Of a stretch of DNA of 64,000 nucleotides, positions 1 to 9,296 are shown one piece after another. The stretch's first letter is position 1. Each line of letters opens with the position of its first letter. Made by a program: the position numbers and the translations under genes. The stretch covers positions 1,736,001 through 1,800,000 of the forward strand of contig NZ_JALLPK010000001.1 of NCBI RefSeq assembly GCF_023276375.1. Direction: 5' to 3'. The DNA comes from Halocatena marina. Lineage in GTDB: Archaea > Halobacteriota > Halobacteria > Halobacteriales > Haloarculaceae. The notes beneath the pieces were generated by a model, which was not told the DNA's origin, did not search any database, and worked only from the letters and a program-made list of their open reading frames with translations.

Positions 1-163
1 AGCCTCCCGCTTGGCAGATCACCTTGGACGGTGTTGCTGGTGGGAGAATATCAATCTCCACTGGATCGTACGTCTGTCCCCCCACTACGATGTGTCCATC
101 CTGCGTCTCCCACTGGCCGACTCGTTCGAGACCCATTGCGTCCCTGAATCGAATGGTTCGCAT
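1..163 (-). CDS. Fumarylacetoacetate hydrolase (FAH) family protein, N-terminal part only
   Basis: An open frame on the minus strand starts with ATG at 163 and runs off the left edge, giving 54 residues. It contains a short beta-strand-rich start (WETQDGHIVVGGQTYDP) followed by ILPPATPSKVIC, which resembles the join between the small N-terminal domain and the catalytic domain in FAH-family hydrolases and isomerases (usually LxPxxPSKI followed by a Gly-rich turn). Such enzymes cleave or isomerise diketo acids in aromatic and sugar-acid breakdown. The active site lies outside the window, so the substrate is unknown. The gene is divergent from the dpp-type operon. A TATA-like AAATATAAA lies upstream at 254-262. 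The family call rests on a short stretch and is moderate. Confidence 0.5.
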   Translation of the reverse strand, partial: MRTIRFRDAMGLERVGQWETQDGHIVVGGQTYDPVEIDILPPATPSKVICQAGG

Positions 164-420
164 CGTCAGTATGCGTTTCGAGGAGCGCTATATCGTCCTT
201 TCGGTCGGCCAGTCATTTCACACCACCATGCAATGAGTTACCATGCGACCAAAAAATATAAATTGAATAAACACTATCGATCCGTTCGTGATTGATCGAA
301 TACCACCACCAGAAATTTTTATATCATATTTAACACTAATGGAGCGGAATGTTTCACAGTGGTCTCTGAGACGGTTAGCATCGAGGAGTCGGGCAACAAG
401 AACAGGCATCAGACAGAAAC
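164..420. promoter_or_regulatory. Divergent promoter region between FAH-family gene and dpp operon
   Basis: This 257-bp gene-free region holds AT-rich elements in both directions. TTTTATATC at 317-325 is a good archaeal TATA candidate for the plus-strand operon and would place transcription start near 348, leaving a leader of about 73 nt before ATG 421. TTTATATTT read on the minus strand (254-262) would serve the FAH-family gene with a leader of about 65 nt. No clear inverted repeat was seen. Confidence 0.45.
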
Positions 421-1440
421 ATGACATCAGCTGATTACTTCATAAAACGAACCATTCAGGGAGTGTTCACCTTTTTCGCCGTTATGAGCATCACCTTCGC
501 TATGATACGCCTGATGCCGGGTGGGCCGATGGATTTCCTCCGGGCGCAGATGTCACAGCAGGTCGGTGGACAGATGACGCAGGCGGAAATGGACCGAAAG
601 CTCGAACTCTTTACGAACATGCATCCGGACCGCCCGCTCCACGAACAGTATTTCGGATACATCGAACACGTCCTCAGCGGTGATCTCGGCCGGTCGATCT
701 GGTACAACGAACCGGTCGCGGAAATCTTGGGTGCAGCGATGCCGTGGACGATATTCATCTCGATCGTCTCGTTGGTGGTGATCTATGCCGCCGGTGTTTC
801 CCTTGGGGCCATCATGGCGTACATCGAAGGCTCCAAATTCGATATCTCGTCGTCGATGTTGTCGATCGTGATTACGTCTGTTCCCTTCTACATCGTGGCC
901 ATCGTCTTAGTCTGGTTTTTAGGGTACCAGTGGGGTCTCTTTCCGATTAGCGGACAGTTCGGAGAAAATGTTCGTCCGGGATATAACACGGCTTTCATCC
1001 AAAGCATTCTCTACTATGGGGCGCTACCGATTATCTCACTCGTGCTTGCCGGCTTTGGCCGAATCGCGCTGTCGATGCGTGGTAACAGTATCCAGACCCT
1101 CGGCGCGGATTACCTCCGCGTGGCTCGCCTCCGTGGACTCTCACAGCGACGAATCGCGCTTCGATACGTGGCGCGCAACGCGTTCTTGCCGATGTACACC
1201 GGGATGATGATCTCAATCGGGACGCTGTTTGGCAGTTCGATCATCTTAGAGCAGATCTTCAGTTATCCTGGCGTGGGATACTACATGTTCCGTGCGGTCA
1301 GTTCCCGCGATTACCCCCTAATGATGGGGACGTTTCTCTTTATCACGTTGGGCGTGATCGTGGGCGTCTACATCGCGGATCTAACGTACGGATACGTCGA
1401 TCCGCGTGCTGGTGGAGGTGGTGAGCGTGAAGCGTTCTAA
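421..1440 (+). CDS. dppB: ABC transporter permease, DppB/OppB family
   Basis: This 339-residue integral membrane protein is the first permease of a dipeptide/oligopeptide-type (PepT family) importer. It has an N-terminal membrane helix at about residues 9-31, followed by RLMPGGPMD, the family's conserved post-helix motif, a long external loop, and about five further helices. The cytoplasmic EAA loop reads ADYLRVARLRGLSQRRIALR and docks on the ATPases. Length and topology are normal. It is followed within 7 bp by the second permease and then two ATPases. No substrate-binding protein gene lies in the operon, so specificity cannot be read. Members of this family also carry oligosaccharides, nickel and opines, so peptide transport is not certain. 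Confidence 0.9.
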   Translation: MTSADYFIKRTIQGVFTFFAVMSITFAMIRLMPGGPMDFLRAQMSQQVGGQMTQAEMDRKLELFTNMHPDRPLHEQYFGYIEHVLSGDLGRSIWYNEPVAEILGAAMPWTIFISIVSLVVIYAAGVSLGAIMAYIEGSKFDISSSMLSIVITSVPFYIVAIVLVWFLGYQWGLFPISGQFGENVRPGYNTAFIQSILYYGALPIISLVLAGFGRIALSMRGNSIQTLGADYLRVARLRGLSQRRIALRYVARNAFLPMYTGMMISIGTLFGSSIILEQIFSYPGVGYYMFRAVSSRDYPLMMGTFLFITLGVIVGVYIADLTYGYVDPRAGGGGEREAF

Positions 1441-1447
1441 TGAAAAC

Positions 1448-2482
1448 ATGACGGAAGAATCGATATCTACTGACGGAGGAAACGTGTCCACCGAACAACC
1501 CCAATCACCGTTCGAAACGATCTCAGAGACGGAACTCTCTCGAGAGGATCGATACAGACAGCTGTTTAATGGGTACGTCGGCACACCGTTCCGGATCATC
1601 TGGACTGATTGGCGCGCCCGATTAGGGCTGGCCATTATTTCGAGTTTCCTCCTCATGGGGACCGTTGGTGTATCTTTGTTCGATCCACCACGCGCCTCAG
1701 AAGGACCGTTATTGCTCGGTGCCTTTCAGAGCTGGGCGTTTCCGTTGGGGACAGACAGTTTGGGACGGGGCATTCTCGGACAGATCGTCTACGCGACGCC
1801 CGCTATGCTGAAGATGATCACGGCTGGTGCGCTGTTTGCGACCACCATGGCAACCGGATGGGGGCTGTTTGCTGGATACAAGGGTGGCACTATCGACCGG
1901 CTCATGATGTCGTTCGTTGACGTTCTGATGACGATCCCCGGGCTCCCGCTGGTCGTCGTCCTCGCGGCGATCTTAGAGCCCCGCAATCCATACTTGGTCG
2001 GGATTATTCTGACGATCAACGGCTGGGCAGGTTTCGCTCGACAACTCCGTGCAGAGGTTCTCAAACTCCGCCAGAACTCCTACGTCGAGGCATCTCGAAC
2101 GATGGGAATCTCGACGTTCAGCATTATCACGAAAGATATCCTCCCGAACGTTATGCCGTTGATCGTCGTGAGCTTCGTAACACGCGCACGCAACGTCATT
2201 ATTGCTTCAGTGGGGCTGTACTTCCTCGGTATCCTGCCGTCTTCGACACTCAACTGGGGACTCATGCTGAACAGCGCGTATACCAGTGGTGGAATCTACT
2301 CCCCAGAACAAGCACATTGGCTCTACGCGCCAATGATCACAATCGTTCTGCTCTCGCTCGGTCTGTTGCTGTTCGCGCAGGGGTGTGATCGCATCTTTAA
2401 CCCGCGAATCAGGGCCCGGCACGCGAAGAAATCAGAAAATGAATCGTCCGACGACGCTTCGTTCCACGGAGAAACGATGTAA
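1448..2482 (+). CDS. dppC: ABC transporter permease, DppC/OppC family
   Basis: The second permease of the importer has 344 residues from ATG 1448; an in-frame ATG at 1406 would overlap dppB by 35 bp and is less likely. A hydrophilic N-terminal tail of about 55 residues precedes the first membrane helix (LGLAIISSFLLMGTVGV). The motif FPLGTDSLGRGILGQIVYATP is the classic OppC periplasmic-loop signature and supports the assignment strongly (first 20 residues are diagnostic). The EAA loop is EASRTMGISTFSIITKDILP. Four or five more helices follow, and the C-terminal tail is acidic. It pairs with the DppB-type permease to form the membrane pore. Confidence 0.9.
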   Translation: MTEESISTDGGNVSTEQPQSPFETISETELSREDRYRQLFNGYVGTPFRIIWTDWRARLGLAIISSFLLMGTVGVSLFDPPRASEGPLLLGAFQSWAFPLGTDSLGRGILGQIVYATPAMLKMITAGALFATTMATGWGLFAGYKGGTIDRLMMSFVDVLMTIPGLPLVVVLAAILEPRNPYLVGIILTINGWAGFARQLRAEVLKLRQNSYVEASRTMGISTFSIITKDILPNVMPLIVVSFVTRARNVIIASVGLYFLGILPSSTLNWGLMLNSAYTSGGIYSPEQAHWLYAPMITIVLLSLGLLLFAQGCDRIFNPRIRARHAKKSENESSDDASFHGETM

Positions 2483-2484
2483 CA

Positions 2485-3549
2485 ATGACTGCTAGTGAAT
2501 CATTCACAGAAACGAAACAGAGAGAACAGGACTCCATATTAGAAGTTCGCAACACCAGCGTTTCCTTCGATATGGAACGTGGGAAATCGAAGGTGTTGGA
2601 CAATGCGACGATCGACATTCGACGCGATGAAATCATCGGCATCGTCGGTGAAAGTGGCTCTGGCAAGTCGATGTTCGCATCCGCACTGCTTGATGCGGTG
2701 GTCGCTCCCGGGGTGCTTACCGGGGATATCACGTACTACCCTCGACCCGGAACAGCCGTCGATATTCTCGATTTCGATCGAGCAGAGCTGCAACAACACC
2801 GGTGGGAAGAGATTTCGATGGTGTTCCAAGGCGCGATGAGTTCGTTCAATCCGACAATGCGGATCCGCGGACACTTCGAGGAAACCCTCACTGCCCACAG
2901 CGTCGATCTGAAGACGGGAATCGAACGAGCCCACCAGCTTCTCTCCGATCTGTACATGACTCCCGAACGTGTTCTCGACTCGTACCCTCACGAACTGTCT
3001 GGGGGTATGAAACAGCGGGCACTCATCGCGTTGAGTCTGGTGCTCGAACCGAAGGTGCTCGTGATGGACGAGCCGACTGCTGCGCTCGATCTACTTATGC
3101 AGCGATCGATCCTCCGGTTGCTCACAGATATTCAGGAGAAGTACGACATCACGCTCATCTTTATTACACATGATCTTCCGCTCGTCGCGGACCTCGCAGA
3201 TCGTCTTGCTGTGATGTACGCGTTCCGGTTCGTCGAAGTCGGCTCAACGGAGGAGATTCTCCAGAGCGCGGCGCATCCGTACGCCCGATCGCTGCTCAAC
3301 GCGACACCGAATTTGAACGCTCCCATCGAGAAGATGCAGTCGATCGACGGGTCGAGTCCCGACCCAGTGAAGGTCCCGCCGGGCTGTTCGTATCATCCAC
3401 GGTGTCCACTTGCCGATGAAACGTGCCAAGAGAATGACCCCGCCTACCACACGATTACAGCCGATCATCAGGCAAAGTGTTTCCACTGGGAGCAATCAGC
3501 CGAAGTGATTCCGTTTACGCTCGACCAGCAGGAGGAGAGTGACCAATGA
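2485..3549 (+). CDS. dppD: ABC transporter ATP-binding protein, DppD/OppD family
   Basis: This 354-residue cytoplasmic ATPase energises the dpp-type importer. Walker A is GESGSGKS near residue 56, the Q-loop is VFQGAMSSFNP, the ABC signature is LSGGMKQRA, Walker B is VLVMDEPTAALD and the switch histidine is in FITHDLPL. The C-terminal region carries the oligopeptide-family extension with four cysteines (GCSYHPRCPLADETC and a final C), a pattern that binds an iron-sulfur cluster in several family members. The gene starts 2 bp after dppC ends and overlaps the next ATPase by 4 bp (ATGA), so the two are probably translationally coupled. Confidence 0.92.
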   Translation: MTASESFTETKQREQDSILEVRNTSVSFDMERGKSKVLDNATIDIRRDEIIGIVGESGSGKSMFASALLDAVVAPGVLTGDITYYPRPGTAVDILDFDRAELQQHRWEEISMVFQGAMSSFNPTMRIRGHFEETLTAHSVDLKTGIERAHQLLSDLYMTPERVLDSYPHELSGGMKQRALIALSLVLEPKVLVMDEPTAALDLLMQRSILRLLTDIQEKYDITLIFITHDLPLVADLADRLAVMYAFRFVEVGSTEEILQSAAHPYARSLLNATPNLNAPIEKMQSIDGSSPDPVKVPPGCSYHPRCPLADETCQENDPAYHTITADHQAKCFHWEQSAEVIPFTLDQQEESDQ

Positions 3550-4676
3550 GCCCCGACAGCAAAACACCAGTCGTATCGCTCGAAAATGCTGAGGTGTATT
3601 TCGAGGACAGTTCGAGTATCTTCAATCTGTTCTCTGAACCAGACACTGTCCACGCAGTCGACGGTGTCAGTCTCGATATCCACGAGAACGAGGTCATTGC
3701 GCTCGTGGGCGAGAGTGGTTGCGGTAAGACGACGCTTGGGAAGACTGCAATCGGCATCCAACGACCAACCGGTGGGAGCGTCAGATACCGCGGACAAGAT
3801 ATCTGGGACGCAAAGGACGGCACAGGACAAGTCGACATCCCATACAAAACGATTCGACGGTCACTACAGATCATTCACCAAGATCCTGGAAGCTCGCTCA
3901 ATCCGAATCGAAAGGTGATCAAGAGTCTGTCAGAGCCACTCAAAAAGTGGCAGACTGATCTGACGAGAGAGGACCGAAGGGCACGGCTTCTGGGGATGCT
4001 GGAGCGGGTGGAGATGACGCCGCCAGAGGACTACGCGGAACGGTACCCTCACCAGCTGTCTGGTGGAGAAAAACAGCGTGTCGCGCTGATCCGCGCGCTG
4101 GTGATGAATCCCGACCTCGTTCTGGCAGACGAGGCGATTAGCGCGTTGGACGTCTCACTTCGCATCGAGATGATGAATCTGATGCACGAACTCCAAGACA
4201 TGGTCAATACGTCGTTTCTGTTTATCTCCCATGACCTCTCGAACGCCCGGTATGTCACCGAGAAGGTGGGCGGTCGGATCGGCATCATGTACTTGGGTGA
4301 ACTGGTCGAGATCGGTCCCGCTGAACAGATCATTACTGATCCTCGTCACCCCTACACCAAGGCACTCCGGTGGGCGACACCTGATCTTCGTCCCGGTGAT
4401 CCCGACCGGCGTCCTGACGTAGAGGAGTTGCCAATCAAGACAATCGACATTCCGGATCCAGTGAATCCGCCCACTGGCTGTCGGTTCCACACGCGCTGTC
4501 CGGAAGCGCGCGAGGCGTGTAAACAGGAACAATCCCCACCAGAACTGATACAAATCGATCATGCTTCTGAACACGAGGCAGCTTGCTTTCGAGAGTACGA
4601 CAACCATCAGTACTGGAACAGCCCAGACGATGAATCCAACGAGAACAGCAGACAGAGACACACTGCAGATGACTGA
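3546..4676 (+). CDS. dppF: ABC transporter ATP-binding protein, DppF/OppF family
   Basis: The second ATPase of the importer has 376 residues. Walker A is GESGCGKTT, the Q-loop is IHQDPGSSLNPN, the signature is LSGGEKQRV, and the switch histidine is in FISHDLSNA. Walker B reads LVLADEAISALD, with Ala in place of the usual Pro after the catalytic Glu, a substitution common in OppF proteins. The C-terminal extension again has the GCRFHTRCPEAREAC cysteine cluster. The tail of about 40 residues is very hydrophilic and rich in Asp, Glu and Asn. The start codon overlaps the dppD stop. Confidence 0.92.
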   Translation: MSPDSKTPVVSLENAEVYFEDSSSIFNLFSEPDTVHAVDGVSLDIHENEVIALVGESGCGKTTLGKTAIGIQRPTGGSVRYRGQDIWDAKDGTGQVDIPYKTIRRSLQIIHQDPGSSLNPNRKVIKSLSEPLKKWQTDLTREDRRARLLGMLERVEMTPPEDYAERYPHQLSGGEKQRVALIRALVMNPDLVLADEAISALDVSLRIEMMNLMHELQDMVNTSFLFISHDLSNARYVTEKVGGRIGIMYLGELVEIGPAEQIITDPRHPYTKALRWATPDLRPGDPDRRPDVEELPIKTIDIPDPVNPPTGCRFHTRCPEAREACKQEQSPPELIQIDHASEHEAACFREYDNHQYWNSPDDESNENSRQRHTADD

Positions 4677-4746
4677 TGACGTTTCTGTACTTTGAGCCAC
4701 CGAAATGGTTATGCCCGCAGAGATTGCTACATACCTGCTAATCAGT

Positions 4747-4968
4747 ATGAATGTAGATATTCAAGCTGCAGTTGAGTCAGCACTGTCGTCGTACACCGTG
4801 AGCCTCCCGTTGCTGGTGGGTGTCCTTATGGCTGCTCTCGGATTCGGATTCAGCACGGTGGGAATGGACGTTTCTGCGGGTGTGTCGGGAGCGATTGCGG
4901 TGTTTTTCATCAGCCTCGCTCTCGTTGGATACGTCGTCTTTTGGCTGCTCGGCACCGTTGGACGGTAA
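4747..4968 (+). CDS. Small two-helix membrane protein of unknown function
   Basis: This small protein has 73 residues from ATG 4747, or 87 if translation starts at ATG 4705, 28 bp after dppF. It shows two clear hydrophobic helices (about LPLLVGVLMAALGFGFSTVG and AVFFISLALVGYVVFWLLG) joined by a short loop, and no catalytic motif. I do not recognise a named family. Its place between the transporter and the aminotransferase suggests it belongs to the same transcription unit, perhaps as an accessory subunit, but this is only positional. Confidence 0.6.
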   Translation: MNVDIQAAVESALSSYTVSLPLLVGVLMAALGFGFSTVGMDVSAGVSGAIAVFFISLALVGYVVFWLLGTVGR

Positions 4969-5008
4969 ACAAACTGATTAACAGCTGCATACATGAACGT
5001 GTGAATCA

Positions 5009-6346
5009 ATGTCACGGAAATCATCACAGACGGGTAGTGTGCGTTCACTCGATCGCTCGAATCGACTCTTACAGCAGGCTCAGAATATGATCCCAGAATG
5101 TTCGCAAACGAACAGCAAGGGACCGACACAGTGGGTGCAAGGCGTCGCGCCGACGCATTTAGAGCGAGGGAAAGGAAGTCACGTTTGGGATGTCGACGGC
5201 AACGAGTATGTTGATTATCCGATGGCGCTGGGACCGATCATTCTCGGACACAACTATCCAGCAGTGACCAATGCTGTCGAACAGCAGCTACGGGACGGGA
5301 CGATGTTCTCGATGCCCCACCCATTGCAGCTCACTGTTGCAGAGCAGCTCATCGACGTCGTCCCGTGTGCGGAGATGGTCCGATTCGGAAAGAATGGGAG
5401 CGACGTTACGACGCTGGCGGCAAAGCTCGCGCGGGCCTACACCGGCCGTGAGATCATCGCGACGCAGGGCTATCACGGTTGGCCGGACGTTTGGATGGGC
5501 CAGACGTCCCTCGATCGAGGAATTCCTGACGTAGTGGGTGATCTCACGGAGTCCTTCGAGTACAACGATATCGAGAGCTTGGAACAGATTTTCACAGCAC
5601 ACCCGGGCGACGTGGCAGCGATCGTCACGACGCCAGTAAATCTCGCAGAGCCAGAGGATGATTTCGTCCAGCGAATGCGCGAGATCGCAGACCGCGAGGG
5701 AGCAGTATTAATTTTTGATGAGATTCTGACGGGCTTTCGGTTTGCGGTCGGCGGAGCGCAGGAGTATTTCGGCGTAACTCCTGATGTCGCCTGCTTCGCA
5801 AAGGGAATGGCAAACGGGTTCCCTATCTCGGCGGTCGCGGGACGGCGTGACGTCATGCAGACGATCGAAGCAGACGACGTCTTTTACTCGATGACGTACG
5901 CTGGTGATGCGCTTTCGCTCGCGGCGGCGAATGCCTGTCTCTCAGTTATCCGCGAGGAGAACGTCACGGATCACATTTTTGAGCAGGGACAGACACTGCA
6001 GCGCGGATACAACGATCTGGCAGCGGCGTACGGACTCGATCATCGGACAGAATGTGTCGGATATCCGCCGCGATTCAGCGCGCAGTTCAGCGACGAGACG
6101 GGCAAACCCGATCGACTAGCAAAGAGTCTCTTCATGCAAGAATGTCTCGAGCGGGGCGTGCTCTTTTCTGGCAACCACCTCCTCTCCTACAGCCACACCG
6201 ACAGCGACATCGATCACACGCTCGATGTATACGAGACAGCAATGGAAACTGTCGCTGACGCCATCGATGCCGACGATATCGATGACCGCCTCGATGGTGA
6301 ACCGATTGGGGCCACACTCAGACAACGCACTGGAGAAGATGGGTGA
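5009..6346 (+). CDS. Class III PLP-dependent aminotransferase (glutamate-1-semialdehyde aminomutase-like)
   Basis: This 445-residue cytoplasmic enzyme has the fold-type I PLP pattern of glutamate-1-semialdehyde aminomutase relatives. It shows VWDVDGNEYVDY near residue 59, RFGKNGSDVT in the position of the aminomutase RFxxSGTEA motif, VLIFDEILTGFR with the PLP-pyridine Asp at about residue 237, and FAKGMANGFP with the Schiff-base Lys at about 265. The N-terminal part (SKGPTQWVQGVAPTHLERGK) resembles a subfamily found in sugar and secondary-metabolite clusters rather than the haem-pathway HemL. It lies between the importer and a GNAT gene, so it may act on an imported amino compound or amino sugar. 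The precise reaction is unknown. Confidence 0.8.
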   Translation: MSRKSSQTGSVRSLDRSNRLLQQAQNMIPECSQTNSKGPTQWVQGVAPTHLERGKGSHVWDVDGNEYVDYPMALGPIILGHNYPAVTNAVEQQLRDGTMFSMPHPLQLTVAEQLIDVVPCAEMVRFGKNGSDVTTLAAKLARAYTGREIIATQGYHGWPDVWMGQTSLDRGIPDVVGDLTESFEYNDIESLEQIFTAHPGDVAAIVTTPVNLAEPEDDFVQRMREIADREGAVLIFDEILTGFRFAVGGAQEYFGVTPDVACFAKGMANGFPISAVAGRRDVMQTIEADDVFYSMTYAGDALSLAAANACLSVIREENVTDHIFEQGQTLQRGYNDLAAAYGLDHRTECVGYPPRFSAQFSDETGKPDRLAKSLFMQECLERGVLFSGNHLLSYSHTDSDIDHTLDVYETAMETVADAIDADDIDDRLDGEPIGATLRQRTGEDG

Positions 6347-6438
6347 CACACCAATGAACGTGAAACGAGCACGAGCTGCGAGCGTAAACAGAATATTCAC
6401 GGAGAGAGGAGATTGATGGTCCAAAGCACGCGTCGGCC

Positions 6439-7296
6439 ATGCGAATAGAGAAGCTAACACTCGACAGCGTTCCTGCAGCGATGCAGCTTTCGAAGCAAGC
6501 CGGCTGGAATCAGTGCCGGGCAGATTGGGAGCTTCTACTAACGCTCGCTCCGGACCATTGCTTTGCGGGGTGGATAGGCGACGATCTCATCGCAACGACG
6601 ACCGTCGTTACCTATGGTGGCGACGTGAGCTGGATTGGAATGGTTCTGGTCAGCGAAGAACACCGAGGGCAGGGATACGGAAGCCAGATATTCCAGACAG
6701 CACTGGAGGCGACGCTCGAACGCGGTCAGTCGGCGATCGGTCTCGACGCGACCCCCTTCGGTCGGGGCCTCTACAGCAAAAACGACTTCGTCGAAATCGC
6801 TCCAATCACGCGGTGGCGTGGGACTCTGCAGCCGAGGACCACAACTGACGACGTAACCGAACTGAAATCGATCGGCACAGATCCCGTCTGTTCGTTCGAT
6901 AGACGCGCTGTCGGCGTAAACCGTAGAGATCTGCTGGGCCAACTGCTCGACCGATCAGACTGCACCTGTCTGGCTCTCGAAAACAATGACGAGAATGGCA
7001 GTAGAGGTGAAACCAATCTGTCTGGGTACGCCGTTCTCCGTCCAGGGCGACAGCACTGGCAGCTCGGCCCCATCGTCGCAGAGACGGAGACGGCGTACGC
7101 ACAGTTGGTGAGCGGGGCTGCAAAGCGGTGCACCGAGAGCGTCGTCGTCGACGCGCCGACAGACGGCGGTGACGATCTCCTGACCCAAAGTGGACTCACA
7201 CCCGAACGACGGCTCGTCCGAATGGCGCACGCGGAACCGCAACCGTTGTTGCTCAACGAGACCGTGAAAGCGGTTGCGGGACTCGAATGGGGATAA
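6439..7296 (+). CDS. GNAT-family N-acetyltransferase with C-terminal extra domain
   Basis: This 285-residue protein has an N-terminal GNAT domain in which VSEEHRGQGYGSQIF (about residues 70-84) carries the acetyl-CoA binding motif R/Q-x-x-G-x-G. The rest, from about residue 140, looks like the second acetyltransferase-like domain found in YitH-type two-domain GNAT proteins. It probably acetylates a small amine. It lies 92 bp after the aminotransferase and ends at or just before the sulfatase start, so the three genes are likely one unit. The acceptor is not predictable; an amine made by the aminotransferase is a reasonable guess. Confidence 0.78.
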   Translation: MRIEKLTLDSVPAAMQLSKQAGWNQCRADWELLLTLAPDHCFAGWIGDDLIATTTVVTYGGDVSWIGMVLVSEEHRGQGYGSQIFQTALEATLERGQSAIGLDATPFGRGLYSKNDFVEIAPITRWRGTLQPRTTTDDVTELKSIGTDPVCSFDRRAVGVNRRDLLGQLLDRSDCTCLALENNDENGSRGETNLSGYAVLRPGRQHWQLGPIVAETETAYAQLVSGAAKRCTESVVVDAPTDGGDDLLTQSGLTPERRLVRMAHAEPQPLLLNETVKAVAGLEWG

Positions 7297-7364
7297 CCGA
7301 TGACAATCGATCTTTGACGGCCAACGATCAAATTCGACATCGTCAGAACACTAATGAGCGTCCG

Positions 7365-8753
7365 ATGACTGAGAGAGATATGGTCGAATCGAGCGTCCAA
7401 CCAAACATCGTACTGATTCACCCACACAATTTGGGCCAGTATCTCGGCTGTTACGGATGGAACGTAGACACCCCGAACGTCGATGCACTTGCCCGAGACG
7501 GGATCAGGTTTGAAAACTACTTTTGTACAGCCTCACACTGCTCTCCAGCCCGAGGAAGCATCTGGACCGGGAAGTATCCTCACAACAATGGTTTGGTTGG
7601 ACTCGCCCATCTCGGATGGGAGTTACACGACGACGAAACAACCCTCATCACACGACTCAACGAAGCAGGCTATGCCACGCATCTCTTCGGTCTTCAGCAC
7701 ATCTCGACAGACCCACACAGAGCCGGGTTCCAGCACGTCGAAGGCTCTGTCCACGAGTTCAGTGTCGATGAACCCGCTCGTGAGGTCGCAGCGCGCGTCG
7801 AGTCGTTTCTGTCCGGTGTTGAGACCGATGATGCGCCATTGTTCGCTTCGGTCGGCTTCTCGGAAGTTCACCGCCAACCACTCGTCGATCGGTGTCTCGA
7901 TTGTGGCTGGACGTTCGACCTCCCTGACTACGAGTCCGACGATCCCGACGATGTCGATCCGTTGCCGTACCTCCCCGATCGTTCTGGGATCCGCGAAGAT
8001 CTCGCTCACTTTCACGGCATGGTCCGTGCGATCGATTCGGCCGTCGGTCGCATCACCAACGCGATCGAAGCGGCCGATCTCGCCGCCGACACGCTCGTTA
8101 TTTTCACGACCGACCACGGAATTGGCTTCCCTCGGGCGATGGGAACCTGCTACGATCCTGGCGTCGAAACCGCGCTGATCATGCAGTGGGACGGACACCT
8201 GAACGCGGGAACCGTCCACGATGACTTGTTGAGCCACGTTGATTTTGCCCCGACGATTCTCGATCTCATCGGAGAAGAGTCACCCGGCGAGATCGATGGC
8301 AGAAGCTTTGCACCATTACTGGTCGATGATGAGTATGTGCCTCGGGATCGCATCTTCCTCGAATTCACGTGGCATAGCAAGTACAATCCGATGCGTGCAG
8401 TGCGGACGAACGAGTACAAGTACATACGGAATGTGGGCGATTTGCCGCTCGTATACATCCCCGCACCGCTGTTTTCGAGTAGCGCTGGGCGTGATGTACG
8501 GGACGAATTCTACGGGCGCCAACGACCCGAAGAAGAGCTGTACGATCTTCAGGAGGATCCCCTCGAAATGAACAACATTGTCGAAGAGCCCGAATACGCA
8601 GACGTTGTAGAGCACTACCGGACGATGGTCGATGACTGGATGACAGAATCCGGCGATCGACTCCTTGAGGGGGAATGGCCACCAACGACACGCCAAGAAG
8701 AGCGGGTTAAAAAATCACCGTGGGTCCCCCGGGATGTCGATCAGTTCTGCTAA
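7365..8753 (+). CDS. Sulfatase (formylglycine-dependent, N-sulfoglucosamine sulfohydrolase-like)
   Basis: This arylsulfatase-superfamily enzyme has 462 residues from ATG 7365. ATG 7287 (overlapping the GNAT gene by 10 bp) and ATG 7380 are alternatives; 7365 or 7380 best matches the start of the related gene at 55983-57320. The active-site motif CSPARGSIWTG (Cys at about residue 59) fits C-x-P-S/A-R, whose Cys is oxidised to formylglycine. FTTDHGIGFPR supplies metal ligands. The first metal site reads HPHNLGQYLGCYG, with His-Asn where most sulfatases have Asp-Asp. The C-terminal half has the YDLQEDPLEMNN motif usual in the family. No signal peptide is visible, so it should act in the cytoplasm on imported sulfated substrate. 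No formylglycine-generating enzyme is in the window. Confidence 0.88.
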   Translation: MTERDMVESSVQPNIVLIHPHNLGQYLGCYGWNVDTPNVDALARDGIRFENYFCTASHCSPARGSIWTGKYPHNNGLVGLAHLGWELHDDETTLITRLNEAGYATHLFGLQHISTDPHRAGFQHVEGSVHEFSVDEPAREVAARVESFLSGVETDDAPLFASVGFSEVHRQPLVDRCLDCGWTFDLPDYESDDPDDVDPLPYLPDRSGIREDLAHFHGMVRAIDSAVGRITNAIEAADLAADTLVIFTTDHGIGFPRAMGTCYDPGVETALIMQWDGHLNAGTVHDDLLSHVDFAPTILDLIGEESPGEIDGRSFAPLLVDDEYVPRDRIFLEFTWHSKYNPMRAVRTNEYKYIRNVGDLPLVYIPAPLFSSSAGRDVRDEFYGRQRPEEELYDLQEDPLEMNNIVEEPEYADVVEHYRTMVDDWMTESGDRLLEGEWPPTTRQEERVKKSPWVPRDVDQFC

Positions 8754-8768
8754 TAGAACGCATCACGA

Positions 8769-8981
8769 CTACGTTCGACACTTTCTGATAACGTACATGC
8801 TCGTCATCATCGTGCCGATAATGATGATACTATTGACGATCGTGAGGTAGTAGGGCGTAGAGCCGACTTTGATGAATGGGACTGAGAACGCGAGGATCAC
8901 CAAAAAGATGACACACAGTCCGAACAGAATGATCCAAAATCCAACTGTATCGCAGAGTAGACCCCAGAATTTCTGTTTCAT
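8769..8981 (-). CDS. Small membrane protein of unknown function
   Basis: From ATG 8981 this frame gives 70 residues with two strong hydrophobic helices (WIILFGLCVIFLVILAFSV and YLTIVNSIIIIGTMMTSMYV) and a basic C-terminal end. A longer start at 9035 is possible but adds a non-hydrophobic stretch. It is antiparallel to and convergent with the sulfatase gene. The membrane pattern is unlikely by chance, but no family was recognised. Confidence 0.5.
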   Translation of the reverse strand: MKQKFWGLLCDTVGFWIILFGLCVIFLVILAFSVPFIKVGSTPYYLTIVNSIIIIGTMMTSMYVIRKCRT

Positions 8982-9296
8982 TATCCCATGATTGGAATGG
9001 GCGAGTGTATACCTTTCTCCCACATTGCGATACATTGACAGTACTATCGACGGTGTACAGTCGTCTGAGCAGCGCTTTGCACCAATCTCACTCGGATTCC
9101 GTTCGCAGTTGGTGGGTCGATAATCGATCTATCCAGGGAATCCGCCGTGTTCGGTGTTGTTTCTCGTCAGCTCAGCAGCTGAAAGCGCTTCTGTGACCGG
9201 GGTTGTGCCGCAATGAGATGGCGACAATGAAATCAAAACGTTAATATACCTACACGACACGGTTCAACCTAGTATAGTAGAGAGCGTAATCGATTT
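8982..9296 (+). promoter_or_regulatory. Intergenic region with promoter for the beta-helix gene
   Basis: No gene is evident. TTAATATA at 9241-9248 is the best TATA candidate for the gene starting at 9297 and would give a leader of about 25 nt. AGTATAG at 9271-9277 is a second, closer candidate. Confidence 0.4.
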
